Of a stretch of 49,700 nt of DNA, positions 15,878 to 22,420 are shown piece by piece. The position numbers and the translations under genes are program-made. Below the pieces are notes generated by a model, which had not been told where the DNA came from, ran no database searches, and saw only the letters and a list, made by a program, of their open reading frames with translations. This DNA is from an uncultured Veillonella sp. (GTDB lineage Bacteria; Bacillota; Negativicutes; Veillonellales; Veillonellaceae), in assembly GCA_900549805.1 (NCBI GenBank), contig URPV01000004.1, forward strand, positions 1 through 49,700. The letters are read 5' to 3'. Positions within the stretch are counted from its first letter, which is position 1. Every line of letters starts with the position of its first letter.

Positions 15878-16984
15878 TAATATATATTTTCGAATACCCT
15901 TAGGAAGCTGTGAAAGTCCTAGGGTTGCCAAGTAAGACATAGCCACAGCCAATACGTAGACCAAAAGGACATGGCTACTAGTGTAAGTCCATCCCATATG
16001 AACCATAGCAGACCCTAGCCAAATGAGCATGAGAGGATGGACTAAATAAATACCATAGGACTTGTCCCCAATCTCCTGCCACATGGTACGCACAAAATCG
16101 TTCATAGGCGATTGAGCAAAGAGGAAGAGGAAGAAAATTGTACCGATACCTGTATAGGCCACACCCATAGGGCTCAGTTGGTGGACTGTATAAATGGCTT
16201 CCAAGAGGGTGTAATGCCATTGGTCCATGACATAATAATAAGCACCCAGCATGGATGCTGCCGATAGGATAAAAGCACCACCTAAGACAAGGCGATACTT
16301 CCAAAGCCAAGCTTGCACAGCCTCATACCGTTCTGCGCAAACAGCCCCCAGGAGGAAAATCCACACATAGTGGATAACCCAATAGTTAAGTCGCATATCC
16401 ACTAGGTACTGGAGGGCTGGATGGGCCGCCCCATAAGGAGCCATCCATACACCCAGTCTGTAGGAGGATATAAAATCAACTCCCATCTGTAGAATGAACA
16501 AACAACTCAACCAGATAGCCGGTGCCTTGAGGACCACCCTAACAGCCCAACGCCAAAGGGGCATCATAAGGTAGAACCAGAGGAGGATTACCAAAAAGTA
16601 GAGATGATACATGGCGTTCCCAAAGAGGAGGGCCGGGCCCAAGGTCCCTGGCATAAGCCCTCCTAGGTTATGGGCTCCTATGCCGTTATAGATGATATAG
16701 AAGAGAGACCAAACCAGGTAGGGCCAAAAGACCACCTGAATGCGCTTGGTCATAAATTCCTTATAGGAAAAGTCCTCATCCACTGACCTATGATAAAAGA
16801 AACCAAAGGCTGATAAGAAGAAGAAGGCTGGCACCGCAAAGCGGGAAAGGATTTCCAAGAATCCTATAACTTGTATGTTAGCCTGGGGATTCGATAGGGC
16901 TAAAGACCCTACATGAATAGCGATAACCCCCAGCATACAAAGGCCTCGCATATAGGTAATTTCGGGAAGAAATGGTTTTTTCAC
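15869..16984 (-). CDS. Acyltransferase family 3 integral membrane protein
   Basis: A 371-residue protein with about ten membrane segments and the acyltransferase-3 opening: ITYMRGLCMLGVIAIHVG (catalytic-type R and H), then VPAFFFLSAFGFFY and the late GDKSYGIYLVHPLML. Family members move acetyl or other acyl groups onto extracytoplasmic sugars (for example LPS O-antigen, exopolysaccharide). It starts with GTG, 11 bp after the DUF4127 gene, so they are co-transcribed, which suggests a shared envelope substrate. Confidence 0.88.
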   Translation of the reverse strand: MKKPFLPEITYMRGLCMLGVIAIHVGSLALSNPQANIQVIGFLEILSRFAVPAFFFLSAFGFFYHRSVDEDFSYKEFMTKRIQVVFWPYLVWSLFYIIYNGIGAHNLGGLMPGTLGPALLFGNAMYHLYFLVILLWFYLMMPLWRWAVRVVLKAPAIWLSCLFILQMGVDFISSYRLGVWMAPYGAAHPALQYLVDMRLNYWVIHYVWIFLLGAVCAERYEAVQAWLWKYRLVLGGAFILSAASMLGAYYYVMDQWHYTLLEAIYTVHQLSPMGVAYTGIGTIFFLFLFAQSPMNDFVRTMWQEIGDKSYGIYLVHPLMLIWLGSAMVHMGWTYTSSHVLLVYVLAVAMSYLATLGLSQLPKGIRKYILGH

Positions 16985-16995
16985 GCCTTCACCAC

Positions 16996-18729
16996 CTACT
17001 TAGCAGGCGTCGTTTGTGGGTCGCTTGTAATCGGTACTAGGAGAGCTGGCGGCACGGGTTGGTTGGCCTTTTGATAGGCTTCTACCTGTTGTTGGCGAGC
17101 CGCTTCTGCTGCCTTGATGCGGGCTTGTTTTTCCCGTTCTAGGCGCAAGTCCTTTTGAAGAGGTACCGTTGGATAATCGTAGACGGTGATATCCGTTTCG
17201 AAGAGGCGGCCCCAAGGGAGGGCCGCTTTCACCGTGCGAGGGTCCACTTGCAAGTACTTTTGTGCAAAGTCTTGTACCCGTTCATTGAGGTACTCTTCAT
17301 ACTTTTGATTATCCGTCCCGGAATAACGGACATTGTCCGTCCGGATGGAGGATTGCATGCGGTAAATATCCTTGCGAATATTAGCTTGGTAAGCCCAGTT
17401 ATCCAAGTATTGTTGAACCATCATCTTCTTATGAGCTTCAGGGGTCATGTACTTGGACAAGTATCCCTGTGCAATAGCATATCCCACCGTATTAGAGGCT
17501 GTGTTCCACCCATTATAGGAACCGATTTTAAAGAGCAAATCTCGTTTGTAGAGGGCCCCTACTAAAGTGTTATCAGAGCCGTTGGAGTAGGCGATATCTG
17601 CAATAGATACATTGACACCTTGTCCCACAGCCTCTTGAATCCGGTCCACAAAGGCATTGGTGGAATTGGAAATCATAGGGAAGTTTTCGAAGGCTTCCGA
17701 TTCACCTGTCGTCTTAGTCAATGGCGTATTAACAGCCAAAAGAACGGATGGTTTCCCTTGGGTCACCATGGTGCCGCCCATGGCTTGCACGTGTTCCGCC
17801 AAGGTCTTACCCACCGTTTGATCTTCATAGTGGGGTACGGTTTCAGATCCCCCGCCCAATGGATAGATAGCTTCAAAGCTAGGGTGATCGCCTGTCCGGT
17901 CTACACGGGCCCGGGCCATAAGGAGGAGACCCAATTGGTCAGCCCCAGGGAAGGAGCCATACTTGGTTTCTGGAATTCCCTTGGCATAGTCAGACAAATA
18001 CCGCCCTTCCATAGCGGATTGGGATAATTGGGAAGTATCGTCGTGGCCTAAGGCAAAGTAGGCAAAGGTATTTTCCCGGGCTTGATCGATGAGGCCCTTA
18101 TTAACCTTCATATTTTCTTCCCGGCGATTGAACCAATCTTGCAAGTATTCAGTAGGTACTTGAGATTGGAGGCTCAAGAGCTTAGTCGCTTCCGCCTGAG
18201 TCAAATTACCAGCATCTAATTTATCCTGGAGGGCTGCAATTTGGAAAATGGTAGGTCCATAATCAGCATAGTAAGCCGGTTCCGTGCCACCACCAGAAGC
18301 CCGAGGAGACCGCATAACAGTGCCGAAGCCATACATTTGTATAGTAGGATGGCTAGCCTTGAGGGCCTTAATGCGAGCCAAACGGTTTTGCAAAGTAGAT
18401 AAAGGCAGGTTGTGCTTACGAGAGTCTACTAGGCCTCCATACACGAGGGAATCCGTAGACAAGACCATCACGTCCGCTCGAGACGCATTTTGTTCCACCC
18501 AGTTCCACAATTGATCGGCCTGTCCTTGGTAGGTCTTGCCGGAAATGATGGACTGTGGTGGCGTAAGAACTGTAAAACCAGCTGCTTCCGCTGTATCTAC
18601 TGTGTATTGCAAGGACACTGGTCGGTCATCTTGCGGTACATAGAGCACGGTTTCCGCATGTGCAGGCGTCCCTGCGAGGGAAACCAGTGCCGCTGCTGCA
18701 AAGCTTGCAGCGAGAGTTTTCTTATTCAT
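16996..18729 (-). CDS. Secreted DUF4127-family protein
   Basis: A 577-residue exported protein: residues 1-25 are a signal peptide ending AHA, before ETVLYVPQDDRPVSLQYT, the opening typical of DUF4127. Other cues are LVYGGLVDSRKH, FGTVMRSPRA, ALGHDDTSQ and NGSDN. The biochemical function of DUF4127 is not known. The C-terminal 60 residues are low-complexity (Q, A, K then P-rich). It precedes a membrane acyltransferase in the same operon. ATG follows AAGGAG, which lies in a 12-bp palindrome (18740-18751) that could hide the ribosome site. A TATAAT on the minus strand (18771-18776) may be its -10. Confidence 0.88.
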   Translation of the reverse strand: MNKKTLAASFAAAALVSLAGTPAHAETVLYVPQDDRPVSLQYTVDTAEAAGFTVLTPPQSIISGKTYQGQADQLWNWVEQNASRADVMVLSTDSLVYGGLVDSRKHNLPLSTLQNRLARIKALKASHPTIQMYGFGTVMRSPRASGGGTEPAYYADYGPTIFQIAALQDKLDAGNLTQAEATKLLSLQSQVPTEYLQDWFNRREENMKVNKGLIDQARENTFAYFALGHDDTSQLSQSAMEGRYLSDYAKGIPETKYGSFPGADQLGLLLMARARVDRTGDHPSFEAIYPLGGGSETVPHYEDQTVGKTLAEHVQAMGGTMVTQGKPSVLLAVNTPLTKTTGESEAFENFPMISNSTNAFVDRIQEAVGQGVNVSIADIAYSNGSDNTLVGALYKRDLLFKIGSYNGWNTASNTVGYAIAQGYLSKYMTPEAHKKMMVQQYLDNWAYQANIRKDIYRMQSSIRTDNVRYSGTDNQKYEEYLNERVQDFAQKYLQVDPRTVKAALPWGRLFETDITVYDYPTVPLQKDLRLEREKQARIKAAEAARQQQVEAYQKANQPVPPALLVPITSDPQTTPAK

Positions 18730-18739
18730 GAATGTTTCT

Positions 18740-18751
18740 CCTTATATAAGG
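18740..18751. repeat. Palindrome over the DUF4127 ribosome site
   Basis: A perfect 12-bp palindrome, CCTTATATAAGG, whose minus-strand half supplies the AAGG of the Shine-Dalgarno sequence. In RNA it could form a hairpin that limits translation; as DNA it could be an operator. Confidence 0.45.
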
Positions 18752-18823
18752 TACTACAATCGTAATTTCTATTATACAATTTACAGGCTCAATCTGCCAC
18801 TTTAAGGGATAAACATAAAGAAT

Positions 18824-18843
18824 TATTTATTATATAATAAATA
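18824..18843. promoter_or_regulatory. 20-bp AT palindrome between divergent genes
   Basis: A perfect 20-bp palindrome made only of A and T (TATTTATTAT and its mirror), midway between the divergent DUF4127 and tadA genes. It contains TATAAT on both strands, so it may serve as a pair of -10 elements or as an AT-rich operator. Confidence 0.4.
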
Positions 18844-18936
18844 TTATTTACTGATTTTATCTTAGCCACTTACTAGCTCAGAGCCCAATACCTATTCCCC
18901 TTACTAATCCGATTTACAGCAAGTAGAGGAGTTCCT

Positions 18937-19446
18937 ATGAACGACGATATTACATTTATGGAAGAAGCCCTCAAGGAGGCCCGCAAGGCCTATGACCTGG
19001 GGGAAATTCCCATCGGCGCCGTCCTTGTTAAAGATGGACAGATCATCTCTCGCCACCATAATCGCCGTGAATTAGACCATGATGCCACGGCCCATGCAGA
19101 AGTGCTGGTTATCCGCGAAGCCAATCAATTACTGGAACGATGGCGTTTGACGGGCTGTACCCTCTATGTTACTATAGAGCCATGTCCTATGTGCGCTGGC
19201 GCTATCATCAATAGCCGGATCGACCGGATTGTTTATGGCAGCAGCGATTACAAAGGAGGCGCCGTAGAGTCTCTCTTCAACATCCTCTCCCATCCTGGCC
19301 TCAACCACGAGCCAGAGGTTAGGGCCGGTGTATTGGCTGACCAATGCAGTCAAATTATGAAAGACTTCTTTAAAGAACGACGCCAACAAGCAAAGGCGCG
19401 GAGAAGTACCCAAGTGGCTGAAGGGTCCGCACTCGAAATGCGGTAG
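18937..19446 (+). CDS. tadA: tRNA adenosine(34) deaminase, 3' end overlapping tRNA-Ser
   Basis: Converts A34 to inosine in tRNA-Arg(ACG). The 169-residue protein has the deaminase zinc site: HAEVLVIREA (His and catalytic Glu) and PCPMCAGAI (two Cys), plus DIPIGAVLV-like EIPIGAVLVKDG. ATG follows AGAGGAG. The length is normal, but the last 14 residues and the TAG stop are encoded by the 5' half of the tRNA-Ser gene (overlap 19400-19446). Those residues lie past the conserved domain, so the natural C-terminus may have been replaced, or the overlap may be ancient. Processing of the tRNA by RNase P would cut the message before its stop codon. Confidence 0.95.
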   Translation: MNDDITFMEEALKEARKAYDLGEIPIGAVLVKDGQIISRHHNRRELDHDATAHAEVLVIREANQLLERWRLTGCTLYVTIEPCPMCAGAIINSRIDRIVYGSSDYKGGAVESLFNILSHPGLNHEPEVRAGVLADQCSQIMKDFFKERRQQAKARRSTQVAEGSALEMR

Positions 19447-19490
19447 GTCGGGCAACCGGCGCGAGGGTTCAAATCCCTCCTTCTCTGCCA
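19400..19490 (+). tRNA. tRNA-Ser(CGA)
   Basis: A 91-nt type II tRNA. Acceptor GGAGAAG pairs with CTTCTCT (first pair G-U), the anticodon loop CTCGAAA carries CGA, a long variable arm (GTCGGGCAACCGGC region) is present, the T arm is GAGGGTTCAAATCCCTC, the discriminator is G, and CCA is encoded at 19488-19490. The first 47 nt are also the end of tadA, including its stop codon. A terminator-like hairpin follows at 19534-19565. Confidence 0.95.
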
Positions 19491-19510
19491 ACACTTTTGC
19501 ACACCAAATT

Positions 19511-19574
19511 AATCATATAATCACCTCACAAATAAAGGGCTATCCGTATGGGTAGCCCTCTTTTGTTGCACACT
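19511..19574 (+). repeat. Direct repeat copy A with terminator hairpin
   Basis: About 64 bp matching 20470-20533 with only a few mismatches. It holds the hairpin AGGGCTA...TAGCCCT followed by CTTTTGTT, a plausible terminator for tadA/tRNA-Ser. On the minus strand it reads GAGGTG, a short gap and ATG, i.e. a ribosome site and start codon. Confidence 0.8.
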
Positions 19575-19596
19575 TTTATATTGTTTTTCATAACTC

Positions 19597-19950
19597 TGTA
19601 CAAACTTTGTACAAATGCACACTAGAGATAGAGATAGAATACCGTCATTTAAAATGACACTATCTATTATTCTTACTCTATCTCTTACTCTCCGTTACAT
19701 AAGTGTTACAATGTAACATTGTTACATGTTAGTTACGCCAGTGGGTAGTTTTTGCACACCATGCGATGATAGTTATAATAGCCGTATGCCATGCTCTGCT
19801 TGAGTGCTTGGGTTATATAGTGCCTATAGATTATCCCCCTGAATTACTGTAAAAAGTCATTGTATTCATTGAGTATTAGGCAGTAATAACCGCCGTCATT
19901 TAAAATGACACTAGCTTATATAAATAGAAAGGGGCGTTACTTTAAGTAAC
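19597..19950. repeat. Cluster of five 7+1+7 palindromes
   Basis: Five perfect inverted repeats with 7-bp arms and one central base: GTACAAA-C-TTTGTAC (19598-19612, extendable by 1 bp each side), GTCATTT-A-AAATGAC (19644-19658 and again 19895-19909), TGTTACA-A-TGTAACA (19704-19718) and GTTACTT-T-AAGTAAC (19936-19950). The two GTCATTT copies share 21 bp of identity. The regular geometry suggests dimer-binding operators or hairpins. Confidence 0.65.
19694..19736. promoter_or_regulatory. Iteron-like GTTAC array
   Basis: GTTAC occurs at 19694, 19705, 19721 and 19732, with the inverted GTAAC at 19713. The outer pairs are each 11 bp apart, about one DNA turn. Further GTTAC/GTAAC pairs occur at 19936/19946 and 20060/20086. 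It resembles binding sites of an excisionase, repressor or replication initiator, but no cognate gene remains. Confidence 0.4.
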
Positions 19951-20211
19951 ACCCCCTATAATGGCATTGTTGGTGAAGAACGCCAAAAAGGTATAACACT
20001 AAACCCTACTAAAATAGATTTATATAGTGTAGTTATTGAAAATAAAAATAGGAGTATAGGTTACGATCGAACTAGCGATAATGGTGTAACCCATACTCCT
20101 TCTACAATCACTGTACAAGAAATGCTAAAAGGTGTCAATAACTCACATTATTTTGCCGTTTCAATTGTTAATTCATGTTCTGTAATGCTTTGTTTACCAC
20201 CATTTGAGTAA
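19924..20211 (+). pseudogene. Decayed 95-codon reading frame without a start
   Basis: An open frame of 95 codons runs from just after a TAA (19921-19923) to TAA at 20209-20211. Its composition looks protein-like (GITLNPTKIDLYSVVIENKN, then GVTHTPSTITVQEMLKGV) but there is no ATG before codon 67 and no ribosome site upstream. I do not recognise the family. It most likely is the 3' part of a lost phage or element gene. A 15-bp-armed hairpin (20050-20100) lies inside it, and an 11-bp hairpin starts at its stop. Confidence 0.4.
20050..20100. repeat. Long-armed hairpin in the scar
   Basis: AGGAGTATAGGTTAC (20050-20064) pairs with GTAACCCATACTCCT (20086-20100) with one mismatch and a 21-base loop. 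On the minus strand it is followed by ATTTTTATTTT, so it could terminate minus-strand transcription. Confidence 0.55.
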
Positions 20212-20233
20212 TGGACTTTTTTGTCCATTACTC
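20206..20233. repeat. Perfect 11-bp hairpin with a T6 loop
   Basis: GAGTAATGGAC and GTCCATTACTC flank TTTTTT. The left arm includes the TAA that closes the decayed reading frame. There is no strong T run after the stem on either strand, so it is a weak terminator candidate. Confidence 0.55.
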
Positions 20234-20336
20234 TATAATCAAGGAAAACCGCATTTCCAAGATAACGGTTTCTCTATAACCGACCTCATCTATAAGGGCG
20301 TCCACTTTAACCGACCCCCTTTCATCAAATAGAAAC

Positions 20337-20361
20337 GGTACCCTACAATCTGTGGGGTACC
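20337..20361 (-). terminator. Hairpin after the excisionase remnant
   Basis: GGTACCC and GGGTACC arms form a 7-bp stem just downstream of the excisionase stop on the minus strand, followed by GTTTCTATTT. Probable former terminator of that gene. Confidence 0.4.
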
Positions 20362-20368
20362 CTTGTAC

Positions 20369-20479
20369 TTATTCGTTATCTCTTTTACTTTCTATAAAGG
20401 CTTGTAGATCCTCATGGGTTACACGCAAGGCAGTGCCAAACTTGCAAGCAGGTAACTCTTTGTCAGATGAATCATATAA
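20369..20479 (-). pseudogene. Excisionase/HTH-type DNA-binding protein, C-terminal remnant
   Basis: The minus-strand frame encodes 36 residues ending at TAA, including ELPACKFGTALRVTHEDLQA followed by FIESKR. This is the usual C-terminal wing of MerR-like excisionase-family proteins (x-LPAxKxG-x-x-x-RVxxEDLxxFIxxxR). The N-terminal helix-turn-helix is missing and a TGA lies immediately upstream in frame. A start-like GAGGTG-ATG lies next to it but in another frame, as if an internal out-of-frame deletion removed the first half. Confidence 0.6.
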
Positions 20480-20533
20480 TCACCTCACAAATAAAGGGCT
20501 ATCCATATGGGTAGTCCTCTTTTGTTTCACACT
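20470..20533 (+). repeat. Direct repeat copy B with hairpin
   Basis: The second copy of the 64-bp repeat at 19511-19574. The hairpin is kept (AGGGCTA...TAGTCCT with one G-U pair, then CTTTTGTTT). Its left end joins the excisionase remnant, whereas copy A joins the tRNA-Ser flank, so the identity is confined to the repeat. Confidence 0.8.
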
Positions 20534-20663
20534 CTTTTTCACACTTTTTGCTCATCCTATATAGAGAGTGGTATAATTTATGAATATATTGTGATTTCTA
20601 AAAATATCGTTAGCTAAGGATTCCCTAATCAATAGGCACTGCTAGCTAATCATAGGAGTATAT

Positions 20664-21383
20664 ATGTGTACAAGGGATTTTAAAGAAGAAGTGGTCGCCG
20701 CCTTAGAAGCCAAGCCCTACCAACGGGTAATCCACCTAGTCTACGACGGACAGGACTACTTTATCAAGCGTAAACTAGCAGGCCGCCGTGAATGGCTCAA
20801 AGGATCTAGCGAACTCACCTTCCTCCGGGAGTTCCATAAGATTCAGGTGGTCAACTCCCTCTTAGACCTAGCCCCTGAAATTGTGGACTTCAGATCTGAC
20901 TACTTCGTTCTCAAGGGGGCCGGCTTTGCCTTGGATTCCACCTATTCTGACCTAGACAAGGACTGGACTCCCGTCTACAGCCTCATCGGTTCTGCCCTAG
21001 CAAACCTTCATAGCCACAAGCTAGCTCATGGTCGCCCGGCTTTACGGGACTTTTGTTATGACCCTGACAAGAACAAGATAACCCTCTTGGACTGGGAAAA
21101 TGGGGAAAAATACAATTCCTTGATCTCCCCCCAAGTGCTAGACCTCTTCCTCTTCATCCATGGTTTCCAACGGCAAAGTCAACAGGAACATCCTCACTAC
21201 CTAGATGCCGCCATGGATGCTTATAAGGAAAATCCACAAAGCCAAGAAGTAGTAAAAGACCTCAAATCTTTTACCAATAAGTATAAGTGGACTGCTGCCA
21301 TCACCCGCCTAGGCTACTCCTGGAATAAGACAGACTTGAATGCCTATACGGACACCATCGATTACATTCTAAAAAAGCTATAA
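20664..21383 (+). CDS. LPS-kinase-like (WaaP/Kdo kinase/Bud32-like fold) protein
   Basis: A 239-residue protein with a small eukaryotic-like kinase fold. Residues near the N terminus give an ATP-lobe lysine (DYFIKRK), and the catalytic loop is LAHGRPALRDFCYD with the metal-binding LLDWENGEK. The HG...D / DWE arrangement is that of LPS core and Kdo kinases and related small-molecule kinases. LPS phosphorylation fits a diderm cell with a heptosyltransferase gene at 30839. The target sugar cannot be told. It is alone, directly after the element scar, with normal-looking codon usage, and ends at a bidirectional terminator. Confidence 0.65.
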   Translation: MCTRDFKEEVVAALEAKPYQRVIHLVYDGQDYFIKRKLAGRREWLKGSSELTFLREFHKIQVVNSLLDLAPEIVDFRSDYFVLKGAGFALDSTYSDLDKDWTPVYSLIGSALANLHSHKLAHGRPALRDFCYDPDKNKITLLDWENGEKYNSLISPQVLDLFLFIHGFQRQSQQEHPHYLDAAMDAYKENPQSQEVVKDLKSFTNKYKWTAAITRLGYSWNKTDLNAYTDTIDYILKKL

Positions 21384-21399
21384 ATCGCAAAAAGAGAAA

Positions 21400-21440
21400 A
21401 AGTGCCTACTAGATGATACACAATCACCTAGTAGGCACTT
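21400..21440. terminator. Bidirectional terminator between convergent genes
   Basis: A perfect 13-bp stem, AAGTGCCTACTAG with CTAGTAGGCACTT, followed by GTTATTATTT on the plus strand and TTTTTCTCTTTTT on the minus strand. It serves the kinase-like gene and the secreted paralog pair. Confidence 0.88.
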
Positions 21441-21444
21441 GTTA

Positions 21445-22257
21445 TTATTTAAGTTTAGTAATCGCCTTATCAACCATAGGTTGGAAGTAAGCCCCTTCCA
21501 CATCGGATGTGAGGAGGGCCATAGCTGTTGGCGCTTGTGGGTTCATGACGACAAAAGCCTTTACATAGTAAGGCAATTGTAGGCCATCCACAGTAATGAG
21601 GGCTCGAGTTCCTGCTGTATAGGTTGGATACTTTGTCTTAGCCACAGGATGAATAAGTTCCATATTCTCAAATTTCACCTTAATATCGGAAGCATTAGGG
21701 TTTTGTGCTTTTTTACGGGCAAAACTTTGGTTGAGCATGTACTCAGAGGAGGACAGGGCTTGGTTGCCGGACTTAATAAGGCCGGTCATCATAGCATTAG
21801 GTATGACAATTCCCCCGTCTTTATCGTGGAATTGTTGGCTAATAATGGAGGCACCAAAGTCGCTAAGGAGTGGTGCATATTGGCCAAGGCCCTGAACCTT
21901 ATCGAGACCTGCCACCTTAGAGGCGGACTTAGTCAAACCTGCTTCTATATCATCCTTAGCATTATAGACAGCTAAAAGGGCCGTTTTAGAGGTTCCCTTA
22001 TCCTTCCCCTGCAATTGGTAGAGGTCGAATTTAGGGCCAATCAGTTGGAGGGAATTTAGGATTTTTGCATCCTCCACATTCTTGGCCTTCGTCCCCTTAA
22101 GCAAGGCTAAGGCTTGGCTTTGGGATAGGCTAGTAGCATTGACATTCTTAGGTGTAGAAAAAGAACCAGCTGGTGTCGTGATAGTCGTAGCAGAGACAGA
22201 GGCCAAAGAAGTACACACCAAGGCGCCAGTAATCATCGCTTTCAAAGATAATTTCAT
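21445..22257 (-). CDS. Secreted protein of unknown function, paralog 2 of a tandem pair
   Basis: About 270 residues with a signal peptide (MKLSLKAMITGALVCTSLAS, cleavage near VSA-T). The mature part has no motif I recognise. It is related to the protein encoded just upstream: both have a xLYQxQGxD segment near residue 80-100 and a matching C-terminal block (VDGLQLPYYVKAF here against YDGFSLPLGGSFKA there). The start is the ATG at 22257, seven bases after AGGAG; an earlier in-frame start at 22278 has no ribosome site. It lies 10 bp after the TAG that would end the full-length upstream paralog. Confidence 0.82.
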   Translation of the reverse strand: MKLSLKAMITGALVCTSLASVSATTITTPAGSFSTPKNVNATSLSQSQALALLKGTKAKNVEDAKILNSLQLIGPKFDLYQLQGKDKGTSKTALLAVYNAKDDIEAGLTKSASKVAGLDKVQGLGQYAPLLSDFGASIISQQFHDKDGGIVIPNAMMTGLIKSGNQALSSSEYMLNQSFARKKAQNPNASDIKVKFENMELIHPVAKTKYPTYTAGTRALITVDGLQLPYYVKAFVVMNPQAPTAMALLTSDVEGAYFQPMVDKAITKLK

Positions 22258-22267
22258 ATATTTTCTC

Positions 22268-22420
22268 CTACTTAACAATTTGCAAATTTCTTATGACTTG
22301 ATGCCAGTAAGGACGAGATGCGTCTATAGACAAAATCCCTAAGACATTGAGATTTGTCCCATCATCTACGGCCTTAAAAGAACCTCCTAAGGGAAGGCTA
22401 AAGCCATCATAGGAAAGTGC
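22268..22420 (-). pseudogene. In-frame 3' extension of paralog 1 beyond an internal TGA
   Basis: After the TGA at 22421-22423 the same frame stays open for 50 codons to a TAG at 22268-22270. The encoded ALSYDGFSLPLGGSFKA...NLNVLGILSIDAS...YW matches the C-terminus of paralog 2 (ALITVDGLQLPYYVKAF...AMALLTSDVEGAYF). The TAG is 10 bp from the next ATG, the spacing expected of intact operon genes. So this is the true end of the upstream gene, cut off by a nonsense codon. At the TGA the paralog has Arg, which fits a CGA-to-TGA change. Confidence 0.75.

Larger units (their letters stand above)
19491..20663. mobile_element. Gene-poor scar of a decayed integrative element next to tRNA-Ser
   Basis: About 1.17 kb that is visibly more AT-rich than its flanks and has no intact gene. 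It contains a 64-bp direct repeat (19511-19574 and 20470-20533), a truncated excisionase-type reading frame (20369-20479, minus), a 95-codon plus-strand frame without a start (19924-20211), nine GTTAC/GTAAC pentamers and many hairpins. The tRNA location and excisionase remnant suggest a lost phage or integrative element. No integrase is left, and the repeat does not include the tRNA 3' end, so the exact attachment site is uncertain. Confidence 0.55.

Noticed and set aside
19490..20533. Classical att sites formed by a duplicated tRNA-Ser 3' end
   Set aside because: The 64-bp repeat starts 20 bp past the tRNA and copy B has no tRNA-like sequence on its left, so the usual tRNA-end duplication is not seen.
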